From positions 1 to 64,000 of the forward strand of contig SNAP01000008.1 of NCBI GenBank assembly GCA_022496785.1: 64,000 bases of DNA, in the 5' to 3' direction. The notes below the pieces were generated by a model. That model ran no database searches and was not told the origin of the DNA. It saw nothing but the letters and a program-made list of their open reading frames with translations. This DNA is from Marinilabiliaceae bacterium JC040. GTDB taxonomy: Bacteria > Bacteroidota > Bacteroidia > Bacteroidales > Marinifilaceae. The position numbers and the translations under genes are program-made. Shown piece after piece: positions 54,153 through 62,518 of this stretch; within the stretch, counting starts at the first letter, position 1; every line of letters begins with the position of its first letter.

Positions 54153-56480
54153 ATGAAAAGATTAGTAATTCTGTTTGTTGTATTCTTCTTATGTTTAAAT
54201 GCTAGTTCACAGGTTTGTTTTAAAGGAAAAATAGAAACAAAAATAAATGGAAAATTAAAACCTGTTGATTTTGCTTCAGTAGTATTAACTTCTACTAAAG
54301 ATACTTTAAAAGTATTAGCATCAAGTATAAGTGATACAAAAGGTGAATTTGTTTTTAAGAAATTAAAAATAGGAAGGTATAGAATATCAATATCTATGCT
54401 TGGGTATAAAAATATAAGTAAGAATATTCGTATAAATTATCCAAGTATCGGTAAGGTTTTGAATAAACATTATTTATTAGAGCAATCGAGTGTAGCTCTA
54501 AATGAAGTGAATGTAAGGGGAGTTGGTTCAAAGCAGACTTTGGGTAAAACGACTTATTTTATAAGCCGATCTGATATTAAGAAATATTATTCAGGAGCAG
54601 AACTCGTAAGTAAAATTCCTGAATTAAATTTTGATAAAACCAATCAAAAAGTTGTTGCTTTAGGAGGTGGTGCTGTGAAAGTTTTGATTGATGGAATCAA
54701 TGCTAGTCCACAAGAATTAATGTCTATAGATCCTAAAAACATTAAAAGCATAGATTATTACGATTTCCCACCTGCAAGATATATTGGAGCTTCAAGACTT
54801 ATAGATGTTAAAACAAAGCATACTAATGATGGTTTTTATTCAAGTGTAAATATTCAGCATGCACTCACAACTACTTTTGGGAATGATGGATTGTATATGC
54901 AGTATAATTGGGGAAACAATAAATTATCTTTTAATGGATACACCAATCTTAGGGATTATAGTGATATAGATTATACAAATTCATATAAATATTCAATTTC
55001 TAAAGTAAAGTTCGAAAGATCGGAGTATCAAGATAGAAAATTTGGTTATGATGATAATTATTTAAGTCTAACTTATACTAAAAATGTTAAGGATAAATAT
55101 GATTTACAGGTTAAGTTTTCTCCAAATTTTCAGAATACACATATAGATGGAGATTTAGATATTATTCAGAAGGTAGATAAAATAGTAAGCAAGCGAAATG
55201 GTATTTATAAATTAAGAACACATCAATTCACTCCTTCATTAGATTTATATACAAAGATATATCTACCTAATAAGCAAGATATTGTTTATAATATCCATGG
55301 GACTTATAGTGATGCTAATCAGAAAGATACAAGATTTGAATATGATAATAATAAAAAATTGCTTTTAGGTCAAGTATTAGATCAAGATAACAAAAAGAAA
55401 TCTCTAATTAATCAGATAAATTATAATAAGAATTTTGGATTTTTAAATTTATCAGTTGGAAATTATAATTACTATGGTCTACTTGAATCGAATGTTTTAA
55501 ACAATAATAAAGAGTTTAATTATGAAACGAAAGTAATAATAAATAAAACTTATTGTGAATTATCAGGTGCGTTTGGTAGTTTTATGTATAGATTCACTTT
55601 AGGAGCTAATTATTATTATAATTCTACAAATTCAGATAGTTATAATCTGTGGACGATTGAGCCAAGACTTATGTTTGTTTATAAGTTAAATAAAAAATCG
55701 ATGCTAAATCTGATCTATGTTAAAGATATAAGTCAGCCATCTCTTGGACAAATAAGTGCAAATAAAGTATTAATAACAAACGAAATAATAAAAGAAGGTA
55801 ATCCTAGTTTAAGAAATTCTATATCAAATGGAGTCGCTTTATTATATTCATATCAAAATCCTATAATAGATTTTAAAGGGGGATTTGCATATGAAAATTC
55901 TAGAAATGCAATTAATTCATATTTTATACAAGATAAAAAAGATATTATTAGTTTGAGATATGAAAATGCTGAATATCAAAATGAATATGGGGTCCAAGGT
56001 TTATTTATTTTAAATCCATTTAAAAATAATTTATTAAAAATAAAAATAGCAGGATCTTATAAAGCAATTAAGACAAAAAGTCCTAAAATAGGAACTTATA
56101 CTTATTATACTTCTCCTTTAGATTATAATATAGAGCTAAAAAAGGGAAGGTTCCTTTTGTCTTATGGGGGAAATATTAGATCAAAGAATTTGAATGGTCC
56201 TTATGTAAACCGTAATGAAAAGATTTCAATTATTAATTTAAGTTATTCTCATAAAAACCTTAGTCTGTCTATTAGATCAATTTTCTTTTTAGTAGATACA
56301 GAGTATAAAACAAATACTATTCCTAATAGTATTGTTGATTATACGTCATTAAACAACATTAATGATAATAAGAGTATGTTTACAATAGGATTAAGCTATA
56401 GATTTAGTTTAGGAAAAGGATATAAAGCCAGCAATAGAAGTATCAATAATTCAGATACAGATTCTGGTATGTTTAATTAA
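54153..56480 (+). CDS. TonB-dependent-receptor-like outer-membrane beta-barrel protein
   Basis: A 775-residue outer-membrane protein: signal peptide to about residue 20 (NASSQ), a CarboxypepD_reg-like domain (VDFASVVLTSTKDTL, GRYRISISMLGYKNISKNI), a plug-like section (ALNEVNVRG, YYSGAELVSKIPEL, VKVLIDGINASPQEL, IKSIDYYDFPPARYIGA) and a barrel ending with the aromatic GLSYRFSLGKG. It lacks an evident TonB box and its plug is short, as in the outer-membrane beta-barrel_3 type. Cargo unknown; pairing with surface lipoproteins suggests uptake or assembly. Confidence 0.8.
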   Translation: MKRLVILFVVFFLCLNASSQVCFKGKIETKINGKLKPVDFASVVLTSTKDTLKVLASSISDTKGEFVFKKLKIGRYRISISMLGYKNISKNIRINYPSIGKVLNKHYLLEQSSVALNEVNVRGVGSKQTLGKTTYFISRSDIKKYYSGAELVSKIPELNFDKTNQKVVALGGGAVKVLIDGINASPQELMSIDPKNIKSIDYYDFPPARYIGASRLIDVKTKHTNDGFYSSVNIQHALTTTFGNDGLYMQYNWGNNKLSFNGYTNLRDYSDIDYTNSYKYSISKVKFERSEYQDRKFGYDDNYLSLTYTKNVKDKYDLQVKFSPNFQNTHIDGDLDIIQKVDKIVSKRNGIYKLRTHQFTPSLDLYTKIYLPNKQDIVYNIHGTYSDANQKDTRFEYDNNKKLLLGQVLDQDNKKKSLINQINYNKNFGFLNLSVGNYNYYGLLESNVLNNNKEFNYETKVIINKTYCELSGAFGSFMYRFTLGANYYYNSTNSDSYNLWTIEPRLMFVYKLNKKSMLNLIYVKDISQPSLGQISANKVLITNEIIKEGNPSLRNSISNGVALLYSYQNPIIDFKGGFAYENSRNAINSYFIQDKKDIISLRYENAEYQNEYGVQGLFILNPFKNNLLKIKIAGSYKAIKTKSPKIGTYTYYTSPLDYNIELKKGRFLLSYGGNIRSKNLNGPYVNRNEKISIINLSYSHKNLSLSIRSIFFLVDTEYKTNTIPNSIVDYTSLNNINDNKSMFTIGLSYRFSLGKGYKASNRSINNSDTDSGMFN

Positions 56481-56481
56481 A

Positions 56482-56510
56482 AATAAAAAGGGGCTTAAAA
56501 GCCCCTTTTC
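56482..56510. terminator. Bidirectional terminator between the barrel gene and aspA
   Basis: An 11-bp stem (AAAAGGGGCTT with AAGCCCCTTTT, 56486-56496 and 56499-56509), flanked by A and T runs, between convergent genes. Confidence 0.85.
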
Positions 56511-56531
56511 AAATATATAATAAATTACAAA

Positions 56532-57941
56532 TTATTTTTTGTAGAATTTATTTGGGTGAATCATATTTTCAGGACGTAATAATTCGTCTAATTCATCCTT
56601 AGTTAAGAAACCTTCTTCAATAACTAAATCGTAAACACTTCTGTTTTCAGCTAAAGCTCTTTTAGCAACTTTAGAAGATTTTTCGTAACCTAAAGTAGGG
56701 TTAAGAGCAGTAACGATACCGATAGAGTTAAGAACCATTTCTTTACATCTGTCAGCGTTAGCAGTGATACCATCAACGCAAAGAACTTTTAATCTATCGA
56801 AAGCTCTTTGTAACATCTTCATAGAAGAGAATAAAGATTCAACGATAACAGGCTCCATAACGTTTAATTCTAATTGTCCAGCTTCAGCAGCGAAAGAGAT
56901 AGTTAAATCGTTACCAATAACTTTGAAACAAATTTGGTTAACAACTTCAGGAATAACAGGATTAACTTTTCCTGGCATAATAGAAGAACCTGGTTGCATA
57001 GGAGGTAAATTAATTTCACCTAAACCACATCTAGGACCTGATCCCATTAATCTTAAGTCGTTACAAATCTTAGATAATTTGATAGCAAGACGTTTAACGG
57101 CAGAAGAATAAGAAACGTAAGAACTAGTGTCAGGAGTAGCTTCGATTAAGTTAGCAGAAAGAACGAAAGGTTCACCAGAAATTTCAGCTAAAGCTTTAAC
57201 ACATTTTGCTGAGTATTCAGGTTCTGAGTTAATACCAGTACCGATAGCAGTAGCACCCATATTCACTTCAAGGAATAAAGAAGCAGCATCGTTTAGTTTA
57301 GCGATTTCAGTTTCTAAAGAAACAGCGTAAGCTTCAAATTCTTGACCGATAGTCATAGGTACAGCATCTTGTAGCTGAGTACGACCCATTTTAATAACGT
57401 CTTTGAATTCAACAGCTTTAGCTCTGAAAGCGTCAACTAATACTTTTAAATCACCAACTAATTCTTTGTTCATATAAACAAGAGCTAATTTAATACCAGT
57501 AGGGTAAGCATCATTAGTTGATTGAGATAAGTTTACATGGTTGTTAGGGTGACAAAAATCGTATTCACCTTTTTCTTTACCCATGATTTCAAGAGCACGG
57601 TTAGCAATTACCTCGTTAGCGTTCATGTTTGTTGAAGTTCCGGCACCACCTTGAATCATATCCACAGGGAATTGATCGTAAAATTTACCTTCAAAGACTT
57701 CTTTACAAGCTTTTTTGATAGCATTGTAAACTTCGTCAGAAAGTAGACCTAGGTCGTGGTTCGCTTCAGCAGCAGCTTCTTTTACAACTGCAAGAGCGTT
57801 AATGTAGTGAGGGTATTGTCCTAAAACTACACTGCTAATATTTTCAAAATTTTCAACTGCACGTAGAGTTTGTACTCCGTAGTATGCATCTGCAGGAACT
57901 TCTTTGTTTCCTAGCAAGTCATGTTCTATACGAGTTTTCAT
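56532..57941 (-). CDS. aspA: Aspartate ammonia-lyase
   Basis: A 469-residue fumarase/aspartase superfamily enzyme. Marks are MKTRIEHDLLGNKEVPADAY, the GGAGTSTNMNANEV block near residue 97, NDAYPTGIKLA near 142, GSSIMPGKVNPVIPEVVNQ near 320 and the C-terminal LNPTLGYEKSSKVAKRA. The GKVNPVIPEVVNQICFKVIG stretch favours aspartase over fumarase. It deaminates aspartate to fumarate and ammonia, supplying the electron acceptor for fumarate respiration. Codon usage resembles a highly expressed gene. Confidence 0.94.
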   Translation of the reverse strand: MKTRIEHDLLGNKEVPADAYYGVQTLRAVENFENISSVVLGQYPHYINALAVVKEAAAEANHDLGLLSDEVYNAIKKACKEVFEGKFYDQFPVDMIQGGAGTSTNMNANEVIANRALEIMGKEKGEYDFCHPNNHVNLSQSTNDAYPTGIKLALVYMNKELVGDLKVLVDAFRAKAVEFKDVIKMGRTQLQDAVPMTIGQEFEAYAVSLETEIAKLNDAASLFLEVNMGATAIGTGINSEPEYSAKCVKALAEISGEPFVLSANLIEATPDTSSYVSYSSAVKRLAIKLSKICNDLRLMGSGPRCGLGEINLPPMQPGSSIMPGKVNPVIPEVVNQICFKVIGNDLTISFAAEAGQLELNVMEPVIVESLFSSMKMLQRAFDRLKVLCVDGITANADRCKEMVLNSIGIVTALNPTLGYEKSSKVAKRALAENRSVYDLVIEEGFLTKDELDELLRPENMIHPNKFYKK

Positions 57942-57991
57942 ATTCGTAAAATATTTAATTGATAGATTATATATCTTTTTTTAAAAGTTCT

Positions 57992-57999
57992 CAAAGTTA
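57992..57999 (-). promoter_or_regulatory. Candidate -7 element for aspA
   Basis: CAAAGTTA reads TAACTTTG on the minus strand, a full TAnnTTTG match about 50 bases before the aspA ATG. Confidence 0.4.
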
Positions 58000-58051
58000 T
58001 AAAAGGCAAATCAAAAGACGAAGAAAAGTGAAATAATATTCATTTAAAATG

Positions 58052-58089
58052 AAAAAAGATGTAATTAAGAATCACTTATTTACATCTTT
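58052..58089 (-). terminator. Terminator of the DUF4494 gene
   Basis: A 10-bp stem (AAAGATGTAA with TTACATCTTT) with a 15-base loop, followed on the minus strand by six T. It lies 14 bases after the stop at 58103. Confidence 0.75.
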
Positions 58090-58102
58090 AAACTATTTGT
58101 TT

Positions 58103-58600
58103 TTATTCAAGTTCTGAGATAGGTTTAAGATTCTCAGGAATTTCTTCTTCACCATCGCCTTTGAAATATGGGTAAACATCCATAATTTTAGTATCAGCAA
58201 TTTGTGATATTTCGTAAGGTATTACGTAAGTACTGAAACTTTCAACAAGATGTTCAAGGGCAGTGTGAATATCTTTTGCAGATACAAGAACATATTGATT
58301 AGTTCTTTTTTCTTGTCCTGTAACTTCATCCGCGTCAAGAAGAGCAATTTTACCTTTAAACCATTTATCATCGCTTTCAACATTAGAAGGTATAACTTCA
58401 GAAACATTAGATTTCTTAATTGAATCGATAATGAAAGGTCCTTGGATGAAAGTTTCAAGTTCAGCAAAAATTCTAGCTTCAGCTTCAGTATAAGAAACAG
58501 CATCTATAAGGTATGATTCATTAATTTTAACTTCTTTACCGTTAGGTCCTGTTTTTAAGTATTTTACTTTACATTCGAACCATGTATGTGTACTATTCAT
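58103..58600 (-). CDS. DUF4494 family protein
   Basis: A 165-residue soluble protein matching the DUF4494 pattern, which is confined to Bacteroidetes: WFECKVKYLKTGPNGKEVKI near the start, YLIDAVSYTEAEARI, then a second, similar half (WFKGKIALLDADEVTGQEKR, QYVLVSAKDIHTALEHL). The two halves look like an internal duplication of a beta-alpha unit. No function is known to me. It is a single gene with its own promoter candidate and terminator. Confidence 0.85.
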   Translation of the reverse strand: MNSTHTWFECKVKYLKTGPNGKEVKINESYLIDAVSYTEAEARIFAELETFIQGPFIIDSIKKSNVSEVIPSNVESDDKWFKGKIALLDADEVTGQEKRTNQYVLVSAKDIHTALEHLVESFSTYVIPYEISQIADTKIMDVYPYFKGDGEEEIPENLKPISELE

Positions 58601-58631
58601 ATCCTTTTATTCTCTTTGTTTAACAATGAAG

Positions 58632-58639
58632 CAAAGATA
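58632..58639 (-). promoter_or_regulatory. Candidate -7 element for the DUF4494 gene
   Basis: CAAAGATA reads TATCTTTG on the minus strand, a full TAnnTTTG match about 31 bases before the ATG at 58600. Confidence 0.4.
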
Positions 58640-58670
58640 TATACTTAAAACATTTTTTATAGTTTTTAGT

Positions 58671-58705
58671 AAAAAAAAAAGTAGAAAAGTGAAATACTTC
58701 TCTAC
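58671..58705 (-). terminator. Terminator of the outer-membrane protein gene
   Basis: A 10-bp stem with one G-T pair (GTAGAAAAGT with ACTTCTCTAC), loop GAAAT, then ten T on the minus strand. Confidence 0.82.
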
Positions 58706-58738
58706 TTATATGTTTTGGATTTAAGTGTAAGCTTTAAA

Positions 58739-59980
58739 TTATAATCTAATACCTAGAGAAAATTCTATATTTTGCATAGAGAAACGATCGTGTTCCAACA
58801 TTAAATTTTCGTTGAAATAATTATACTTTACTTTGCAATAATATGTGTCATTAAAGATGTATCCAATTCCTACACCAATTGCATTATCTAAGAGTAATTG
58901 ACCATATACGTTTTTATTATACGTTTTATTTTGAGAAGAATCTTCTATATAATCTTGTAAAGAATCAAATACATTATTTGTTTTTTCAATAGTTCCAGCA
59001 TGCATTGTTTGAATAGTAAATTCAATAAATATTTTTGATTTTTTTGAAAGTTTATGATAATATCTTCCTCCAATATTCAAATCCAACCCTCGATATATTA
59101 CATAAAGAGGATATTTAATATTTTTATTTATAAAATAATAATCAAAACACATATCTCTATATGTTAGATTTGCAATAAGGTTTAGATTTTTTAGACTTTT
59201 AAAAGAGCATTCTATGCCAAGACTTAATGAAAGGTCATAAGGATTAGTGTTTGCATAATTCATATTTTCTAGATACAATTTTGATTTTGAAAGTCCTGTT
59301 TCAATATTGAAATATAACCATTGTGGCCATAGATTCTTTTCAGACCATCCAGATTGATTTTTATATCTATTATATTTTGTAACAAGTTTTACAATATCAT
59401 TTTGACTATACCTAAGTCGTTTTGTTCTATTATACATGAATTCATCATTGTTTGCATAATAGTTTAATTGATGTTTATATCTGCAAAAGTGTTCAATTGT
59501 ACCATATGCCTTACTTTTATCTTTTTTACCTACAGCAAAAATTTTATAATATAGTTGCTCGGGAGTATTTTCCCCTTTAGAAATAAATAATATTGTTCTT
59601 GATTTTTTTGTACATGAGAATATATTTATTTCTCCTTCAACAATTTGTTTTAAGTATAGAGTTTTGTGTTTTAGATTTGTTTTTAATGTATTTTCTAAAT
59701 TAGAGATACTATTATCTATGAATTCAACTTTCACATCGAAACGTTTGAATTTAAATTTGTTTTTAATACCGAATTCTTTAATCTTGCTTATGTTAAAAAT
59801 TGAGAATTCTTCTGGATTATTAGGAGTGCTATATTTAAACGCTTCGGATTTGTCATTCAGGAAATATCCTTTGATTATGCAAGTATGTTTTTCACCGTTG
59901 TTCGTTATATAATATCCTTTGTTTTGTGCGTATATAATTTGGCACAACAATATGAATATAATACTTAGTTTAGTTTTCAT
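58739..59980 (-). CDS. Outer-membrane beta-barrel protein of unknown function
   Basis: A 413-residue protein with a signal peptide ending near IYAQ (residue 19). The first half (YYITNNGEKHTCIIKGYFLN and on) is a beta-rich domain of a type seen repeatedly in Bacteroidetes exported proteins. The second half, from about residue 220, alternates hydrophobic strands and ends FSLGIRL, the pattern of a small outer-membrane barrel. I do not recognise a specific family. It is a single gene with a well-formed promoter at 60013-60043 and its own terminator. Confidence 0.7.
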   Translation of the reverse strand: MKTKLSIIFILLCQIIYAQNKGYYITNNGEKHTCIIKGYFLNDKSEAFKYSTPNNPEEFSIFNISKIKEFGIKNKFKFKRFDVKVEFIDNSISNLENTLKTNLKHKTLYLKQIVEGEINIFSCTKKSRTILFISKGENTPEQLYYKIFAVGKKDKSKAYGTIEHFCRYKHQLNYYANNDEFMYNRTKRLRYSQNDIVKLVTKYNRYKNQSGWSEKNLWPQWLYFNIETGLSKSKLYLENMNYANTNPYDLSLSLGIECSFKSLKNLNLIANLTYRDMCFDYYFINKNIKYPLYVIYRGLDLNIGGRYYHKLSKKSKIFIEFTIQTMHAGTIEKTNNVFDSLQDYIEDSSQNKTYNKNVYGQLLLDNAIGVGIGYIFNDTYYCKVKYNYFNENLMLEHDRFSMQNIEFSLGIRL

Positions 59981-60002
59981 TAATATCTAGGTTTAATAAT
60001 TA

Positions 60003-60043
60003 TTATAGTTTGCAAAACTATAATTAAAACTAAATTCAACAAA
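60003..60043 (-). promoter_or_regulatory. Promoter of the outer-membrane protein gene, overlapped by a palindrome
   Basis: On the minus strand TTTG (60043-60040) and TAGTTTTG (60020-60013) are 19 bases apart, a full match to the Bacteroidetes promoter pattern. A 21-base inverted repeat (TTATAGTTT, 3 bases, AAACTATAA) at 60003-60023 covers the -7 element and the predicted start site and could be an operator. Confidence 0.6.
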
Positions 60044-60075
60044 CCTAAAAAGAACTTTTAGTAATTGTTTAATAT

Positions 60076-60111
60076 AAAAAGAGCGAATTTCATTTGAAAT
60101 TCGCTCTTTAA
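60076..60111 (-). terminator. Terminator of the HU-like gene
   Basis: A perfect 14-bp stem (60078-60091 with 60096-60109), loop ATTT, with a T run on the minus strand. Confidence 0.87.
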
Positions 60112-60132
60112 AGAATATTATAAATTAATAAT

Positions 60133-60774
60133 TTAATCTAGAAATTCTACTTTAATAATCTCGTCGTCAGGAGATATTTCTGCTTTAGCTTGATCAGATT
60201 TGAAGATGTTTTCAACTCCAATAGAAGCTTTTAAAGTAGTAGGTTTGGGTTTGTTGTTGACTTGTAATCCTGAAACAAACATAAGAGAAGCTATACATGC
60301 AGCAGCAATAGAAATTTTAATTTTTTTATTTCTATTTAGATACTGTTTGATAACAAATCTATTTTTAATAATAGCTATTTCATTCATTCCCATTGCATCA
60401 GCTAGGAAATTGTGATTGCTAGGTTCAAAAAGAAGACTTCTTTTTTTATCAAGAGTAAAAGCTCCAATATTATCTAGACTTATAGTTTTATCTTTTAGAA
60501 GTTTAACTTTAATATCATCAACAAAAAGGCTAATCATTTTAGCAGCTTTATCGTATGGGATATTTTCTTTATTAGCTATGTGATTTTCTAAAAGTCCATC
60601 ACTTTTGTATAGATTTCTATTGAATGACAATTCCTTTTTAGGAGGGAAAATCATTTTCATATCTTTACTAAAGTGAGCAGGAGAAGTATTACATATAATA
60701 CCACCGAAATTGGGTATGATAATACAGTCCTGAAAACTTAAAAGTTCGTTTATATATTTTACAATTACATTCAT
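60133..60774 (-). CDS. CCDC81-like HU-domain membrane protein lacking a SPOR domain
   Basis: A 213-residue protein that starts like prokaryotic CCDC81-type HU proteins (VKYINELLSFQDCIIIPNFGG), continues with the second HU-like unit (YDKAAKMISLFVDDIKVKLL and LDNIGAFTLD) and has one membrane segment at about residues 152-170 (IKISIAAACIASLMFVSGLQ). Relatives are usually longer and end in a SPOR domain that binds denuded septal glycan; here only about 40 acidic residues follow the membrane segment. Role unknown. A TTG-N20-TATTTTTG element at 60782-60812 would put the transcript start almost at the ATG. Confidence 0.8.
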   Translation of the reverse strand: MNVIVKYINELLSFQDCIIIPNFGGIICNTSPAHFSKDMKMIFPPKKELSFNRNLYKSDGLLENHIANKENIPYDKAAKMISLFVDDIKVKLLKDKTISLDNIGAFTLDKKRSLLFEPSNHNFLADAMGMNEIAIIKNRFVIKQYLNRNKKIKISIAAACIASLMFVSGLQVNNKPKPTTLKASIGVENIFKSDQAKAEISPDDEIIKVEFLD

Positions 60775-60833
60775 ACTAATTCAAAAATACGTATAATTTC
60801 TTTATTTGTCAATAATTAATGTTGAAAGGCAGA

Positions 60834-62333
60834 TTAAATGTATAAATCTCTTTCTCCATTTTTAATTTTATCGTAGTAAAGTTTAAATGTATTTATAAGT
60901 TTTTTGTCTTTAAAGAAGTCAGATTCTTCAATTTCTTTCATTTCTTTTTCTATAAGAATTTCACCTTTACGTCTAGTCTCTTCAGAGGCATAATCGTTAA
61001 GATATTCTCTAAAAGTTAGTATAGCATTAAGTTTACAGAATTTACCTTCAAGACCAGTTTTAAGTAGTCCCATAATTTTATCACCAGTTCTACCACATCT
61101 ATACCCAGCAGTACAGAAAGAAGTAATATATCCGTCGTCGATAAGTTCAGCAATAACCTCGTCTAGAGAACGTTGGTCGCCAAGCATAAATTGTACAGCA
61201 TCTTCATTATCTTCTTGTTTTTTAGCTTCTGTATATGCACCTACACCAATTTTTGTAGAAGCGTCAGTTTGTGTACATCCATAAGAAAGCACTTCTCTTT
61301 TAATATCTTTATCTTCTCTAGCAGTAACAATTAATCCAGTGTATGGAACAGCAAGTCTAAGAACAGTAACAATTTTCTTGAAGTTTTCATCATCTACAAG
61401 ATATTTTGAATGTTCAGAGATGTATGAACCAGGTGCTGGTTGAAGTCTAGGGAAAGATATAGTATGAGGTCCAATACCAAAATGTTTTTCTAAATCGATA
61501 GTGTGATATATTAATCCCATAACATCGAATCTCCAATCTGCAAGTCCAAATAAAGCACCAATAGCAACATCATCGATACCAGCTTCCATAGCTCTGTGAA
61601 GTGCGTATAATCTCCATCTGTAATTACCTTTGATAGTTTCTTTAGGATGAACTTCTTCGTATATCTTTTTGTCGTAAGTTTCTTGGAAAACTTGATAAGT
61701 ACCAATACCTGCTCTCCAAAGTTTTTTTAAGTTTCCAATGCTAAGAGGAGCAGCATTAACGTTAACTCTTCTTATGCTATTGAATCCTTTACCGTTCTTA
61801 GCAGGAGTTTTTACACTATATATGTTTTGAATACATTCGGCCATATAGTCGACATCAGATTTGTTGTGTTCTCCAAATACGACAATCATTCTTTTATGTC
61901 CTTCGTCGATAACAGCTTCTGTTTCTTGTTTCACTTGATTCATTTCAAGAAGGATGCGTTTTTCATCTTTATTTTCACATCTGAAACCGCAGTATTTACA
62001 GCTATTTACACAGTAGCTAGAACAATATAGAGGAGCGAAGAAAACTATTCTATTGTCGTAAACTTTTTTCTTTACTTCAAGAGCAGCTTTTCTCATCTCT
62101 TTCCACAATTCTTCATCTTTAACAGCCATAAGAGCTGCTACTTCATCAGGTTCTAATCTTTCAATTCTTAGAGATTTTTCTAATATCTTTTGAATTTGTT
62201 CTTTTGTTGGTTCTTGATTTTTATTAATAACGTCCCAAATAAGATCTTCATTAATAAAATCCTCTCCGTTAACAAGGTATTTGTCAATTTCTTCTTGCTT
62301 AATAACTTGTTTTACCCACTCTTGTGTATTCAT
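60834..62333 (-). CDS. hydG: [FeFe]-hydrogenase H-cluster maturase HydG (radical SAM tyrosine lyase)
   Basis: A 499-residue radical SAM enzyme with the CX3CX2C cluster motif at Cys108, Cys112 and Cys115 (YCVNSCKYCGF), ThiH/HydG core blocks (VNVNAAPLSIGNLKKLWRAG, GIGTYQVFQETYDKKIY) and a HydG-type C-terminal extension. HydG cleaves tyrosine to supply CO and cyanide for the H-cluster. The auxiliary-cluster motif normally reads CX2CX22C; here it is CTAGYRCGRTG (Cys407, Gly410, Cys413) with the final Cys433, a CX5CX19C variant. No hydE, hydF or hydrogenase gene lies in the window. Confidence 0.9.
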   Translation of the reverse strand: MNTQEWVKQVIKQEEIDKYLVNGEDFINEDLIWDVINKNQEPTKEQIQKILEKSLRIERLEPDEVAALMAVKDEELWKEMRKAALEVKKKVYDNRIVFFAPLYCSSYCVNSCKYCGFRCENKDEKRILLEMNQVKQETEAVIDEGHKRMIVVFGEHNKSDVDYMAECIQNIYSVKTPAKNGKGFNSIRRVNVNAAPLSIGNLKKLWRAGIGTYQVFQETYDKKIYEEVHPKETIKGNYRWRLYALHRAMEAGIDDVAIGALFGLADWRFDVMGLIYHTIDLEKHFGIGPHTISFPRLQPAPGSYISEHSKYLVDDENFKKIVTVLRLAVPYTGLIVTAREDKDIKREVLSYGCTQTDASTKIGVGAYTEAKKQEDNEDAVQFMLGDQRSLDEVIAELIDDGYITSFCTAGYRCGRTGDKIMGLLKTGLEGKFCKLNAILTFREYLNDYASEETRRKGEILIEKEMKEIEESDFFKDKKLINTFKLYYDKIKNGERDLYI

Positions 62334-62423
62334 GTTTAGTTTTTTATTGAATTATTATTTTAAAAAAAATATAATTGCTATGTGTTGTATTGTTGTTTCC
62401 TTTTAAATTCCTAATATTATTGA

Positions 62424-62431
62424 CAAATATA
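62424..62431 (-). promoter_or_regulatory. Candidate -7 element for hydG
   Basis: CAAATATA reads TATATTTG on the minus strand, a full TAnnTTTG match with a leader of about 85 bases. No Rex-like palindrome is evident. Confidence 0.35.
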
Positions 62432-62471
62432 TGAATTCTATATAAAACTCTTTTAATTTGTATATAATTTG

Positions 62472-62479
62472 TAATTTTG
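62472..62479 (+). promoter_or_regulatory. Candidate -7 element for the sigma-54 activator
   Basis: TAATTTTG matches TAnnTTTG, 40 bases before the ATG at 62519. Confidence 0.35.
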
Positions 62480-62518
62480 TCATGAATATTCTGCAATAAA
62501 GTCAGTAAAAATAAGTAA

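Noticed and set aside
56764-57330. Plus-strand frames opposite aspA
   Set aside because: aspA has complete motifs on the minus strand; these are mirror openings caused by its codon bias.
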